A stretch of DNA of 8,320 bases, from the NCBI GenBank assembly GCA_964617385.1, contig CAZTYX010000067.1, positions 1 to 8,320 of the forward strand. The letters are read 5' to 3'. Positions 1-6,467 of the stretch are shown one piece after another. How positions within the stretch are numbered: position 1 is the stretch's first letter; every line of letters begins with the position of its first letter. Position numbers and translations under genes: made by a program. Source of the DNA: JADHMP01 sp964617385. GTDB lineage: Bacteria; Bacteroidota; Bacteroidia; Flavobacteriales; Flavobacteriaceae. The notes under the pieces are model-generated. The model made no database searches. It saw only the letters and a list, made by a program, of their open reading frames with translations, and had not been told where the DNA came from.

Positions 1-1272
1 GAAAGTGGCTATCCGGAGGGACGTGCCAAAGGCGAATTTCAACGTACTTTGGGCCAAATCCAATCGTTTGTTGATTTACTTCAAGAGGGTAGTTATGTGC
101 AAGCTCGGATTCACGAAGTAGATAATACGCCGTCCATTAGAAAGATGCTTTTTCCTATTGGTCCAGTGGTGGTGTTTGGTGCTAGCAATTTTCCATTGGC
201 TTTTTCAACGGCCGGAGGCGATACCATTTCCGCCTTAGCCGCCGGATGCCCCGTGGTTTTAAAAGCCCATCCCTACCATGCAGGTACTTCAACTTTGGTG
301 GCGCAAAGCATGCTTCGTGCAATATCCAACGCCAGCATGCCTGCGGGGATATTTTCTCATTTACACGGAGAAAGCTATCGCGTGGGTCAAGCATTGGTGA
401 TGCATCCTAGCATCAAAGGTGTTGGTTTTACAGGTAGTTTTAAAGGCGGAAAGGCCCTTTACGATTTGACACAAAGCCGTTCTGAACCCATACCCGTTTT
501 TGCTGAAATGGGTAGTGTTAATCCTATTTTTATTTGTTCCAATAGACTTGAAAAAGACACTGCCTTAGCTGAACAAATTGCTGCTTCCATAGCTTTAGGT
601 TGTGGGCAATTTTGCACCAATCCTGGGTTGATAATTATTGAAAGTAGTGCCCCCAACCCACTTTTTATCGATCGCCTTCAACAAGCCCTTTGGCAACAAA
701 ACACCAGTGTTATGGTGCATCCTAATATCGAAAGCAATTATAGCCAAAGCATTGAAGCGCTTTCCAAAACAGCCGTTTCCTTGAATAAATCTGATAGCAC
801 AAAAGCTGTTTTAGGTGTAGTGCCCGCTTCACAATTTTTAGCAGACACTGCTTTAATTGAAGAAGTTTTTGGTCCCTACAGCTTAGTGGTGCAGTGCGAA
901 AATACAACTCAAATGCAGTCTGTTATGGCGGCTTTGCCCGGGCAGCTCACGCTCACCCTTTTGACTGATGATGCGGATGAAAAGAATTTGCAGGAATTGC
1001 TCCCTGTAGCACGGGAAAAAGCGGGTCGTTTGCTTTTTGAGGGTGTGCCCACAGGCGTGGCCGTTACACAAGCCATGCACCATGGAGGCCCTTTTCCTGC
1101 CACCACAGACGGGCGATTCACTTCGGTGGGCTCCGATGCTATATATCGTTGGTTGCGCCCCCTTTCCTATCAAGATTGTCCCAATTCACTTTTGCCCGAA
1201 GCCCTCCAAAAAGAAAATCCACTCCAACTTTGGCGTAGTATCAATGGAGTCTTAACCCAAGCCCAGGGATGA
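1..1272 (+). CDS. Alpha-ketoglutarate semialdehyde (2,5-dioxopentanoate) dehydrogenase, 5'-truncated
   Basis: This NAD(P)-dependent aldehyde dehydrogenase oxidises alpha-ketoglutarate semialdehyde to alpha-ketoglutarate, the last step of hydroxyproline (or sugar-acid) breakdown in the cytoplasm. The frame is open from base 1 and already reads ESGYPEGRAKGEF, typical of the family interior, so the true start lies left of the window; the TTG at 49 is internal. About 423 residues are visible against a usual 520 or so. Counting from base 1, the cofactor-site motif FGASNFP is near residues 59-65, the FTGS motif near 143-146, the general-base Glu at 169 (FAEMGS) and the catalytic Cys at 205 (GQFCTNPG). 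The C-terminal signature PTGV...HHGGPFPAT...RWLRPLSYQ separates this subfamily from ordinary aldehyde dehydrogenases. The stop overlaps the next gene's ATG. The subfamily also serves galactarate and arabinose pathways, but the neighbours point to hydroxyproline. Confidence 0.92.
   Translation, partial: ESGYPEGRAKGEFQRTLGQIQSFVDLLQEGSYVQARIHEVDNTPSIRKMLFPIGPVVVFGASNFPLAFSTAGGDTISALAAGCPVVLKAHPYHAGTSTLVAQSMLRAISNASMPAGIFSHLHGESYRVGQALVMHPSIKGVGFTGSFKGGKALYDLTQSRSEPIPVFAEMGSVNPIFICSNRLEKDTALAEQIAASIALGCGQFCTNPGLIIIESSAPNPLFIDRLQQALWQQNTSVMVHPNIESNYSQSIEALSKTAVSLNKSDSTKAVLGVVPASQFLADTALIEEVFGPYSLVVQCENTTQMQSVMAALPGQLTLTLLTDDADEKNLQELLPVAREKAGRLLFEGVPTGVAVTQAMHHGGPFPATTDGRFTSVGSDAIYRWLRPLSYQDCPNSLLPEALQKENPLQLWRSINGVLTQAQG
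1269..1272 (+). promoter_or_regulatory. ATGA stop-start overlap (translational coupling)
   Basis: The ATG of the epimerase (1269-1271) overlaps the TGA of the aldehyde dehydrogenase (1270-1272). Such a 4-base overlap usually means the two genes share a transcript and that ribosomes ending the first gene can restart on the second. No Shine-Dalgarno sequence is evident upstream, in keeping with Bacteroidota genes. Confidence 0.85.
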
Positions 1273-2279
1273 AACCCACCACTCGCCACACCTTTGAATG
1301 TGTAGAGGCCTACACAGCAGGTAATCCAGTGCGCTTGGTCAAGGGCCCAGCACCTGTTTTGAAGGGAAATTCGATGGCCGAAAGAAGAATGAATTTTATT
1401 AAAAGCTACGATTGGATTCGAACCGGATTGATGTTTGAGCCGCAAGGGCACGATATGATGAGTGGGAGTTTTTATTATCCTCCAATTGATTTGCAAAATG
1501 ATGTTGCCGTTTTGTTCATAGAAACCAGTGGGTGTTTGCCCATGTGTGGTCACGGTCTCATTGGAACCATAACCGTTTTGTTAGAAGAAAAATTGATTCA
1601 TCCTAAAATAGAGGGGCAGCTGCGTGTGGAAACACCAGCAGGATTAGTGGTGGCCACCTATAAACAAAAAGACTCAAAAATTGAGGAGGTTGCCTTTACC
1701 AATATTGCTTCTTATTTGGCAGCAGAAAACCTTTCTGTGTCTTGTTCGGGTTTGGGCTCGTTGGTGGTTGATGTAGCTTATGGGGGCAATTTTTATGCGA
1801 TTATTGACCCACAAAAAAACTTTCAAGATTTGGCAGACCATACGGCATCCGAATTGGTGTCCTGGAGCCGTGAAATTCGAAGGGAGTTAAATCAAAAATA
1901 TACATTTAAGCATCTAGAAGATCCTAACATAAAAGGATGTAGTCATGTGCTTTGGACAGGAAAACCGACCCAGCCAAATGCCACTGCACGAAATGCTGTT
2001 TTTTATGGTGAAAAGGCCATAGATCGATCCCCTTGTGGCACCGGAACTTCATCACGTATGGCTCAATGGGCCGCAAAGGGTAAACTAAAAGTGGGTGATA
2101 CGTTTGTTCATGAAAGTATTATAGGTTCCCTGTTTAAGGGCACATTGTTAGAAAAAGTGACCCTAAACGATCATCCAGCAATTGTGCCACAAATTGCAGG
2201 CTCGGCTCGAATTATTGGCTATAGTCAGCGGATTTTAGACCCTAATGATTCCTATGTGAACGGTTTTCAAGTTTTGTAA
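1269..2279 (+). CDS. 4-hydroxyproline 2-epimerase (proline racemase family)
   Basis: This cofactor-independent enzyme inverts the alpha carbon of trans-4-hydroxy-L-proline to give cis-4-hydroxy-D-proline, the entry step of the pathway. It has 336 residues, the normal family length. Both catalytic cysteines are present: Cys93 in MCGHG and Cys256 in DRSPCGTGTSSRMA. Two cysteines mark racemases/epimerases, whereas trans-3-hydroxy-L-proline dehydratases of the same fold carry Thr at the second site. Asp252 just before the second Cys is also kept. The segment IRTGLMFEPQGHDMMSG (near 50-66) is typical of the 4-hydroxyproline epimerase branch. One oddity is that the N-terminal motif usually written D-x-H-T-x-G-x-P reads EAYTAGNP here, with Tyr15 in place of His. 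Placement between the semialdehyde dehydrogenase and a D-amino-acid dehydrogenase supports the hydroxyproline assignment over proline racemase. Confidence 0.93.
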   Translation: MKPTTRHTFECVEAYTAGNPVRLVKGPAPVLKGNSMAERRMNFIKSYDWIRTGLMFEPQGHDMMSGSFYYPPIDLQNDVAVLFIETSGCLPMCGHGLIGTITVLLEEKLIHPKIEGQLRVETPAGLVVATYKQKDSKIEEVAFTNIASYLAAENLSVSCSGLGSLVVDVAYGGNFYAIIDPQKNFQDLADHTASELVSWSREIRRELNQKYTFKHLEDPNIKGCSHVLWTGKPTQPNATARNAVFYGEKAIDRSPCGTGTSSRMAQWAAKGKLKVGDTFVHESIIGSLFKGTLLEKVTLNDHPAIVPQIAGSARIIGYSQRILDPNDSYVNGFQVL

Positions 2280-2281
2280 AA

Positions 2282-3523
2282 ATGGAGAAAAAAGTGGTGG
2301 TTGTGGGTGGTGGCATTGTGGGATTGTGTTGTGCCTATTATTTACAAAAGGACGGCCATCATGTGACGGTGATTGACAAAGGAAATTTTCAAGAAGGAGC
2401 GTCTTTTGTGAATGCAGGCTATTTAACCCCCAGTCACATTATTCCTCTTGCGGCTCCGGCCATGTTAGAAAAAGGAGTGCGATGGATGTTCCGCTCCAAT
2501 AGTCCTTTTTATATCAAACCTCGCTTTGATTTAGATTTAATTCAATGGGGACTACAATTTGTTCGATCATGTTCTGCCACTCATGTGGAACGTTCTATAA
2601 AAGCCATTAAGGACATAAACCTTTTTAGTAAAAGTCTATATGAGTCTTTAAAGAATGCTTCTGAATTTGAATTTGATATGGCCTCAAAGGGTTTACTCAT
2701 GGCATATCAAACGGCGGCTGTGGAACGTGAAGAGCGCCGCATTATGCAAAGGGCTTTGGCGGAAGGATTGCCCGTAAAACATTTGTCGCCTCAAGAAGTG
2801 ATGGCACTCCAGCCCGAAGCGCCGATGCAAATTGAAGGAGCTTTTTGGTATCAATGTGATGCCCATCTCAATCCGGAGTTGTTTATGCACCGCCTCAAAA
2901 ACTTTCTTGAAACAAAAGGGGTGTCTATTTTGGCAAACACTCCGGTTTTATCTCTGGAAAGTGTAAATCATAAAATAAAACGATTGGTGTTGCCAAAACA
3001 AAAAATAGCAGCCGATGTTGTGGTGATGGCTACTGGGGCTTGGTCTGAAAAATTGTTAAAATTATTGGGAATTAAGTTGCCTGTTCAGGCGGGCAAAGGC
3101 TATCGAATTAATGTTACAAACTCGCCTAAAATTACCCATCCAGCACTTTTGTTGGAAGCCAAAGTGGCGGTTACACCTATGCGAGACTATACCCGTTTTG
3201 GGGGCACTATGGAATTGTCTGGATTGAACCACAACATCAATAAAAAACGTGTTGAAGCTATTGCCAAAGGTGCCATGAGCTTTTATAAAGACCTCCACAT
3301 TTCCGAACAAAATATTGCAGAAGCACGCTGTGGGTTACGTCCCTTATCACCCGATGGGTTGCCGTTTATTGGGCCACACAGCCGTTGTGAAAACTTGATA
3401 ATTGCAACAGGACATGCAATGATGGGATGGAGTTTGGGGCCGGCCACTGGCAAGTTAGTGGCAGAATTGGTTGCGGATAAAAAAACAAGTTTAAATCTGG
3501 CTCCTTTTCATCCCGAGCGGTAA
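2282..3523 (+). CDS. FAD-dependent D-hydroxyproline dehydrogenase (DadA-like)
   Basis: This is a DAO-family flavoprotein of 413 residues, close in length to E. coli DadA. Its likely job is oxidation of cis-4-hydroxy-D-proline to pyrroline-4-hydroxy-2-carboxylate. The N-terminus has the Rossmann dinucleotide motif GGGIVG at residues 9-14, followed by the acidic strand end VIDKG near 30-34. SFVNAGYLTP (41-50) matches the DadA flavin-contact region, ATGAWS (250-255) is the second FAD-binding segment, and GLRPLSPDGLPFIG (351-364) with GHAMMGWSLGPATGK (377-391) closes the C-terminal FAD site. There is no signal peptide or clear membrane anchor. It begins 2 bases after the epimerase stop and ends the operon. 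Sequence alone cannot exclude other D-amino acids as substrate, or tell whether electrons go to quinone or oxygen. The operon context favours D-hydroxyproline. Confidence 0.88.
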   Translation: MEKKVVVVGGGIVGLCCAYYLQKDGHHVTVIDKGNFQEGASFVNAGYLTPSHIIPLAAPAMLEKGVRWMFRSNSPFYIKPRFDLDLIQWGLQFVRSCSATHVERSIKAIKDINLFSKSLYESLKNASEFEFDMASKGLLMAYQTAAVEREERRIMQRALAEGLPVKHLSPQEVMALQPEAPMQIEGAFWYQCDAHLNPELFMHRLKNFLETKGVSILANTPVLSLESVNHKIKRLVLPKQKIAADVVVMATGAWSEKLLKLLGIKLPVQAGKGYRINVTNSPKITHPALLLEAKVAVTPMRDYTRFGGTMELSGLNHNINKKRVEAIAKGAMSFYKDLHISEQNIAEARCGLRPLSPDGLPFIGPHSRCENLIIATGHAMMGWSLGPATGKLVAELVADKKTSLNLAPFHPER

Positions 3524-3535
3524 AGAGTGATTTGA
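3524..3535. other. Convergent intergenic junction
   Basis: Only 12 bases separate the stop codon of the plus-strand hydroxyproline operon from the stop codon of the minus-strand barrel gene. No GC-rich hairpin with a T-tract is visible in the gap or the immediate flanks, so transcripts from both sides probably run into the opposing gene before ending. Confidence 0.7.
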
Positions 3536-4390
3536 TTAAAATTGAAAAAACAAACCCGAGGAAAAACTGCTGCCACGATAAATCACTTTTCCAAATAAGG
3601 GATATGATGCAGCAGCACTAAGCCCCCATTTGGATCCTATATTAAATGCCATTTCGCCCCCCAAAACGAAGCTTTCAATATTATTGGCAAAAATGGCGCC
3701 GTTGGCATTGGAAGCGTCTAAAGATCCGTTATAGAGGGGTTTGATCCAGTGTAAACGAGTGAGCACTAGCAATTTATTTTTCCAAAATTGGCTGCCCGTT
3801 TCAAAATAACTATGCAATTCATCCGAAAAGCCTTTTGTTCGATTGTTATATCCAACATAAGATTTTAAGTAAAAGGTCTGTTTACCAACACGATAACCAC
3901 TACCCACATTGGCTTGGATTAATTGGTTAAACTCTCCATCGCCGGTTTGGTAACTACCATCAAAACCAGCTTTGGATCTTCCGCTAGGAATGCCCAAGGT
4001 GAGGGTGGAAGAAAACACCCATTTTCCAGACGATTTAATACCGTATTCAATACCTAAGTTGGCATCACCAAAACTACTAAATTCTCGCCGGGGTTCATAC
4101 TCATTACCGTTGGTTTTGGACACTTGTGCAAATTGATAGTTTTTAACCAAAAAAGGGATATAGGCAATAAAATTTATTTTTTCTGAGAGACCATATTGTG
4201 CATAGAGGCTGCTTATAAAAAGTCCTCGGGTGGCGTTGGGGTCTGCTATTCCCTGATCGGTAAAATGTTGATTTGCCAATAGTGACCAACCACCCAATTT
4301 ATAATAGCCTGTTCCTTTTTCTCGAATCCATTGCCCCTGTAGTAGGGAAAAGGAAAGAACACAGAACAATGAGGTAAAAAGTGTTTTCAT
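3536..4390 (-). CDS. Predicted outer-membrane beta-barrel protein
   Basis: This 284-residue exported protein has a signal peptide: Lys2, then a hydrophobic core at about 4-17 (LFTSLFCVLSFSLL), with probable cleavage near Gly19/Gln20. The mature part is made of alternating polar/hydrophobic stretches rich in Gly, Tyr, Phe and Ser, such as GDANLGIEYGIKS (108-120), KQTFYLKSYVGYNN (170-183) and a final GLFFQF. A C-terminal Phe at the end of an amphipathic strand is typical of outer-membrane barrels inserted by the BAM machinery. Internal landmarks are GYYKLGGW (28-35), DPNATRG (50-56) and FDGSYQTGDGEFNQ (143-156), which I recognise from uncharacterised flavobacterial proteins. Substrate and function are unknown; a small channel or transporter-like barrel is one possibility. 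Its ATG overlaps the stop of the DM13 lipoprotein gene, so the two are probably co-translated and may act together at the cell surface. Confidence 0.82.
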   Translation of the reverse strand: MKTLFTSLFCVLSFSLLQGQWIREKGTGYYKLGGWSLLANQHFTDQGIADPNATRGLFISSLYAQYGLSEKINFIAYIPFLVKNYQFAQVSKTNGNEYEPRREFSSFGDANLGIEYGIKSSGKWVFSSTLTLGIPSGRSKAGFDGSYQTGDGEFNQLIQANVGSGYRVGKQTFYLKSYVGYNNRTKGFSDELHSYFETGSQFWKNKLLVLTRLHWIKPLYNGSLDASNANGAIFANNIESFVLGGEMAFNIGSKWGLSAAASYPLFGKVIYRGSSFSSGLFFQF

Positions 4391-4392
4391 CA
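4388..4392 (-). promoter_or_regulatory. TGATG stop-start overlap (translational coupling)
   Basis: On the minus strand the lipoprotein's TGA (4392-4390) shares its A with the ATG of the barrel gene (4390-4388). This one-base overlap implies a shared transcript and probable termination-reinitiation, and so a need to make the two envelope proteins together. Confidence 0.85.
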
Positions 4393-5436
4393 GTCGTAAA
4401 TTTTTGCTTCACCCACCTTAACATTAAAGGGTTTGCACCAGTATAAAATATATTTGTAGTCTTTGATGCCAATGTTGGCGGGAAGGAGGTAAGAATGTGC
4501 GCCAGTAAAAACCTTAACGGCGCCAATTTCGTATGCTTGAGAGGTGGTGTTGTTGTTGTTAGATAAATAAACATATAGTCCGGGCAGAGTGCTGGAGGCT
4601 TCATAGTCGTCGCCCAAGGCAAGAACAATTCCGTCTTCTGTTTCGGAAAAGGTAAAACTCCCTTTTAATGTATATCCGCTTTTGGTTTCAAGCGAGCCTT
4701 TGTAGGTGGTAGCTTCTTCATTTTCAAGGGCGTTGACTTGAATGGTGTTTTGAGCCATTAGCGTGGTGTTAGAATGAACTACTGAGACCGTGATGGTGGC
4801 AGTTCCAGCGCCTACTGCTGTGATTAATCCATTAGCATCAATTTTGATTACTGTTTCGTCAGAACTCATCCAAGTGAGCGGGGGGCTTTCTTGATTTCCT
4901 TTTTCGTCTGTAAAAACGACTTCAAATTGAAAACTTGTTTCGGCGGTAATTTCTGCAATACGATTTGTTATTTCTAATGTGGGACTAATTGTTATTGTTG
5001 TTTCAACAGTGTTGCTCACATTCATTGTTTGTTCTTGCGGCTCTTCCGCAGGAGGATCTTCTTCTTTTTCTTCAAGAATTACATTGGGTGTCACAACAAG
5101 GGTTATGGTGTCGGTTAGGGTTGTTCCTTCTTCTGTTTTAATTTGTGCAATAATGGTAACTTGACCTTCTTTAAGCGGATTGCCTTGCCCTTGAGCATCA
5201 ACTGTAAGGATTTCTGGATTTGCGCTACTCCAGACAATGGATGCCTCATCAATTTGCATTCCAACATTGTTAAAATAGGAGGCTTCAAAAGTGATGGCTT
5301 TACCAACAGGGATGCTAGTTGTAGAAGAAGTTATCCGGATAACTGGGGGAACATAATCGTCAATTAAATCGACTCCGGTACAAAAACTCAATAAAAGAAG
5401 GAGAGACAAAACGGCTGTAGGTTTTATGGGTAACAT
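4390..5436 (-). CDS. Lipoprotein with Ig-like (BIG2-type) domains and C-terminal DM13 domain
   Basis: This is a 348-residue secreted protein. A hydrophobic signal (about 8-18) ends at Cys19 in LLLSFC, read as a lipobox, though Phe at -1 is unusual. Residues about 31-115 and 148-235 look like two bacterial Ig-like domains: each has a W-S-S/M-S-S strand (TWMSSDETVIKIDANG; IVWSSANPEILTVDAQG) followed by a G-x-x-T-I/A-x-I-x-V pattern. An acidic, proline-rich linker (about 118-137) separates them. Residues about 245-348 match DM13: GSFTF, LALGDDYEASSTLPGLYVYLS, TGAHSYLLP, then YWCKPFNVKVGEAKI with Cys334. DM13 has been proposed in the literature as a redox domain relying on this near-invariant Cys. 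The Ig domains probably act as a stalk. Partner and electron acceptor are unknown. It overlaps the downstream barrel gene and lies 50 bases after hemB on the same strand. Confidence 0.85.
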   Translation of the reverse strand: MLPIKPTAVLSLLLLLSFCTGVDLIDDYVPPVIRITSSTTSIPVGKAITFEASYFNNVGMQIDEASIVWSSANPEILTVDAQGQGNPLKEGQVTIIAQIKTEEGTTLTDTITLVVTPNVILEEKEEDPPAEEPQEQTMNVSNTVETTITISPTLEITNRIAEITAETSFQFEVVFTDEKGNQESPPLTWMSSDETVIKIDANGLITAVGAGTATITVSVVHSNTTLMAQNTIQVNALENEEATTYKGSLETKSGYTLKGSFTFSETEDGIVLALGDDYEASSTLPGLYVYLSNNNNTTSQAYEIGAVKVFTGAHSYLLPANIGIKDYKYILYWCKPFNVKVGEAKIYD

Positions 5437-5486
5437 TTTGGGAATATTTACCCTAAAAGTAGAAAAAAATCAAGTGAAATTAAAAA
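5437..5486 (-). other. Short AT-rich gap between hemB and the lipoprotein gene
   Basis: These 50 bases are strongly AT-rich. No Shine-Dalgarno sequence precedes the lipoprotein ATG, and no convincing terminator hairpin follows hemB. The minus-strand octamer TACTTTTA (5461-5454) is one base off the Bacteroidota -7 consensus TAnnTTTG, but no TTTG-like -33 element lies at the usual spacing. A promoter is possible but unproven, and read-through from hemB is equally plausible. Confidence 0.4.
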
Positions 5487-6458
5487 TTAGAGTAATGAAA
5501 TGGCCCTTTCGGCAAAATAAGTGGCAATAAGGGATGCGCCGGCCCGTTTGAAGGCCAACAATTGTTCTAGCATCACAGCATCATGGTCTATCCATCCATT
5601 GGCGGCGGCAGCTTTGAGCATGGCATATTCACCACTCACCTGATAGGCTGCAATAGGCACATTAATCTGCTCTGAAAGATGCCGAACGATGTCAAGATAG
5701 GGCAACCCAGGTTTGACCATCACAATATCGGCGCCTTCGTCAATATCGCGGAGGGTTTCAACAAGAGCCTCTTTGCGGTTGGCACTGTCCATTTGGTAGG
5801 TTTTTTTGTCTCCAAATCCAGGGCTAGAATCTAGTGCATCTCGAAAAGGACCATACAACGACGAGGCATATTTGGCGCTATAACTCATGATTAAAGTATC
5901 GTGAAAAGCATTTTCTTCAAGGGTTTCTCGAATTTCCAAAACACGGCCATCCATCATATCACTTGGGGCCACACCATTGGCTCCAGCTTGGGCGTGTGAA
6001 AGTGCCATGGCGGCCAATACGTCTAAGGTGGGGTCGTTCACAATTTTTCCATTTTGCACAATACCATCATGCCCTTCAGAGGAGTAGGGATCTAAAGCAA
6101 CATCGGTAAAAACCACCATTTCTGGAGCCACATTTTTTATGGTTTTAATGGCGCTTTGCATTAATCCATCTGGATTACAAGCTTCTGTGCCCTTATTGTC
6201 TTTTTTTGAATCGGGCACTTTCACAAAAACCAAAACCGCCTTGACTCCTTTTTGCCATAAGTCTTTCACATGGGTTTCTAGGGTGTCTAGGCTATACCGA
6301 TAATAGTCGGGTAAGGAGGCTATGGGTTCTTTTTTTTGGCTTCCTTCAATCACAAATAGGGGCACTATAAAATCGGTAGGCAAAAGGTGGTGTTCTTGCA
6401 CCAATTGACGGATGCCTTGACTGGCTCTTAATCTGCGGTTGCGTTGCAATGGAAACAT
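5487..6458 (-). CDS. hemB: Delta-aminolevulinic acid dehydratase (porphobilinogen synthase)
   Basis: HemB condenses two 5-aminolevulinate molecules into porphobilinogen, the first common pyrrole of haem synthesis, in the cytoplasm. The 323 residues match the family length. The N-terminus MFPLQRNRRLRAS is a canonical start. Active-site lysines are Lys196 (MSYSAKYASS) and Lys249 (MVKPG), the latter being the Schiff-base residue. The metal-site segment reads DVALDPYSSEGHDG (119-132), the Ala/Asp version, instead of the Cys-rich zinc version seen in E. coli and animals. Cys94 is the only cysteine in the protein, so a three-Cys zinc site cannot form and Mg2+ or monovalent-cation dependence is expected. 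Landmarks APSDMMDGR (164-172) and AAYQVSGEYAM (270-280) are intact. It starts 9 bases after the antiporter stop, with hemF further upstream, consistent with a haem operon. Confidence 0.98.
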   Translation of the reverse strand: MFPLQRNRRLRASQGIRQLVQEHHLLPTDFIVPLFVIEGSQKKEPIASLPDYYRYSLDTLETHVKDLWQKGVKAVLVFVKVPDSKKDNKGTEACNPDGLMQSAIKTIKNVAPEMVVFTDVALDPYSSEGHDGIVQNGKIVNDPTLDVLAAMALSHAQAGANGVAPSDMMDGRVLEIRETLEENAFHDTLIMSYSAKYASSLYGPFRDALDSSPGFGDKKTYQMDSANRKEALVETLRDIDEGADIVMVKPGLPYLDIVRHLSEQINVPIAAYQVSGEYAMLKAAAANGWIDHDAVMLEQLLAFKRAGASLIATYFAERAISLL

Positions 6459-6467
6459 GATCTAAAA

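Noticed and set aside
49..51. TTG as start codon of the aldehyde dehydrogenase
   Set aside because: The same frame is open back to base 1 and encodes residues typical of the family interior, so the gene is cut by the window edge and not short.
883..1173. 96-codon open frame on the minus strand
   Set aside because: It is antisense to the conserved C-terminal part of the aldehyde dehydrogenase, and its Cys/His/Arg-rich translation looks like a shadow.
1170..1553. 127-codon open frame on the minus strand
   Set aside because: It lies opposite the end of the aldehyde dehydrogenase and the start of the epimerase, both strongly supported; its translation resembles no family and has no coding character.
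3522..3588. Inverted match AGTGATTT / AAATCACT around the convergent junction, as a terminator stem
   Set aside because: The arms are only 8 bases, AT-rich and about 50 bases apart, with one inside the barrel coding region; likely chance.
4299..4628. 109-codon minus-strand open frame spanning the lipoprotein/barrel junction
   Set aside because: It is in another frame of two well-supported genes and overlaps the DM13 domain and the barrel signal peptide; it shows no domain of its own.
5440..5453. GGG...CCC imperfect inverted repeat just upstream of the lipoprotein ATG, as an operator
   Set aside because: Only 14 bases with two mismatched pairs inside; too weak to call a binding site.
5454..5461. 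Possible Bacteroidota -7 element (TACTTTTA on the minus strand) before the lipoprotein gene
   Set aside because: It is one base off consensus, with no TTTG-like -33 element at the right spacing; AT-rich gaps give such matches by chance.
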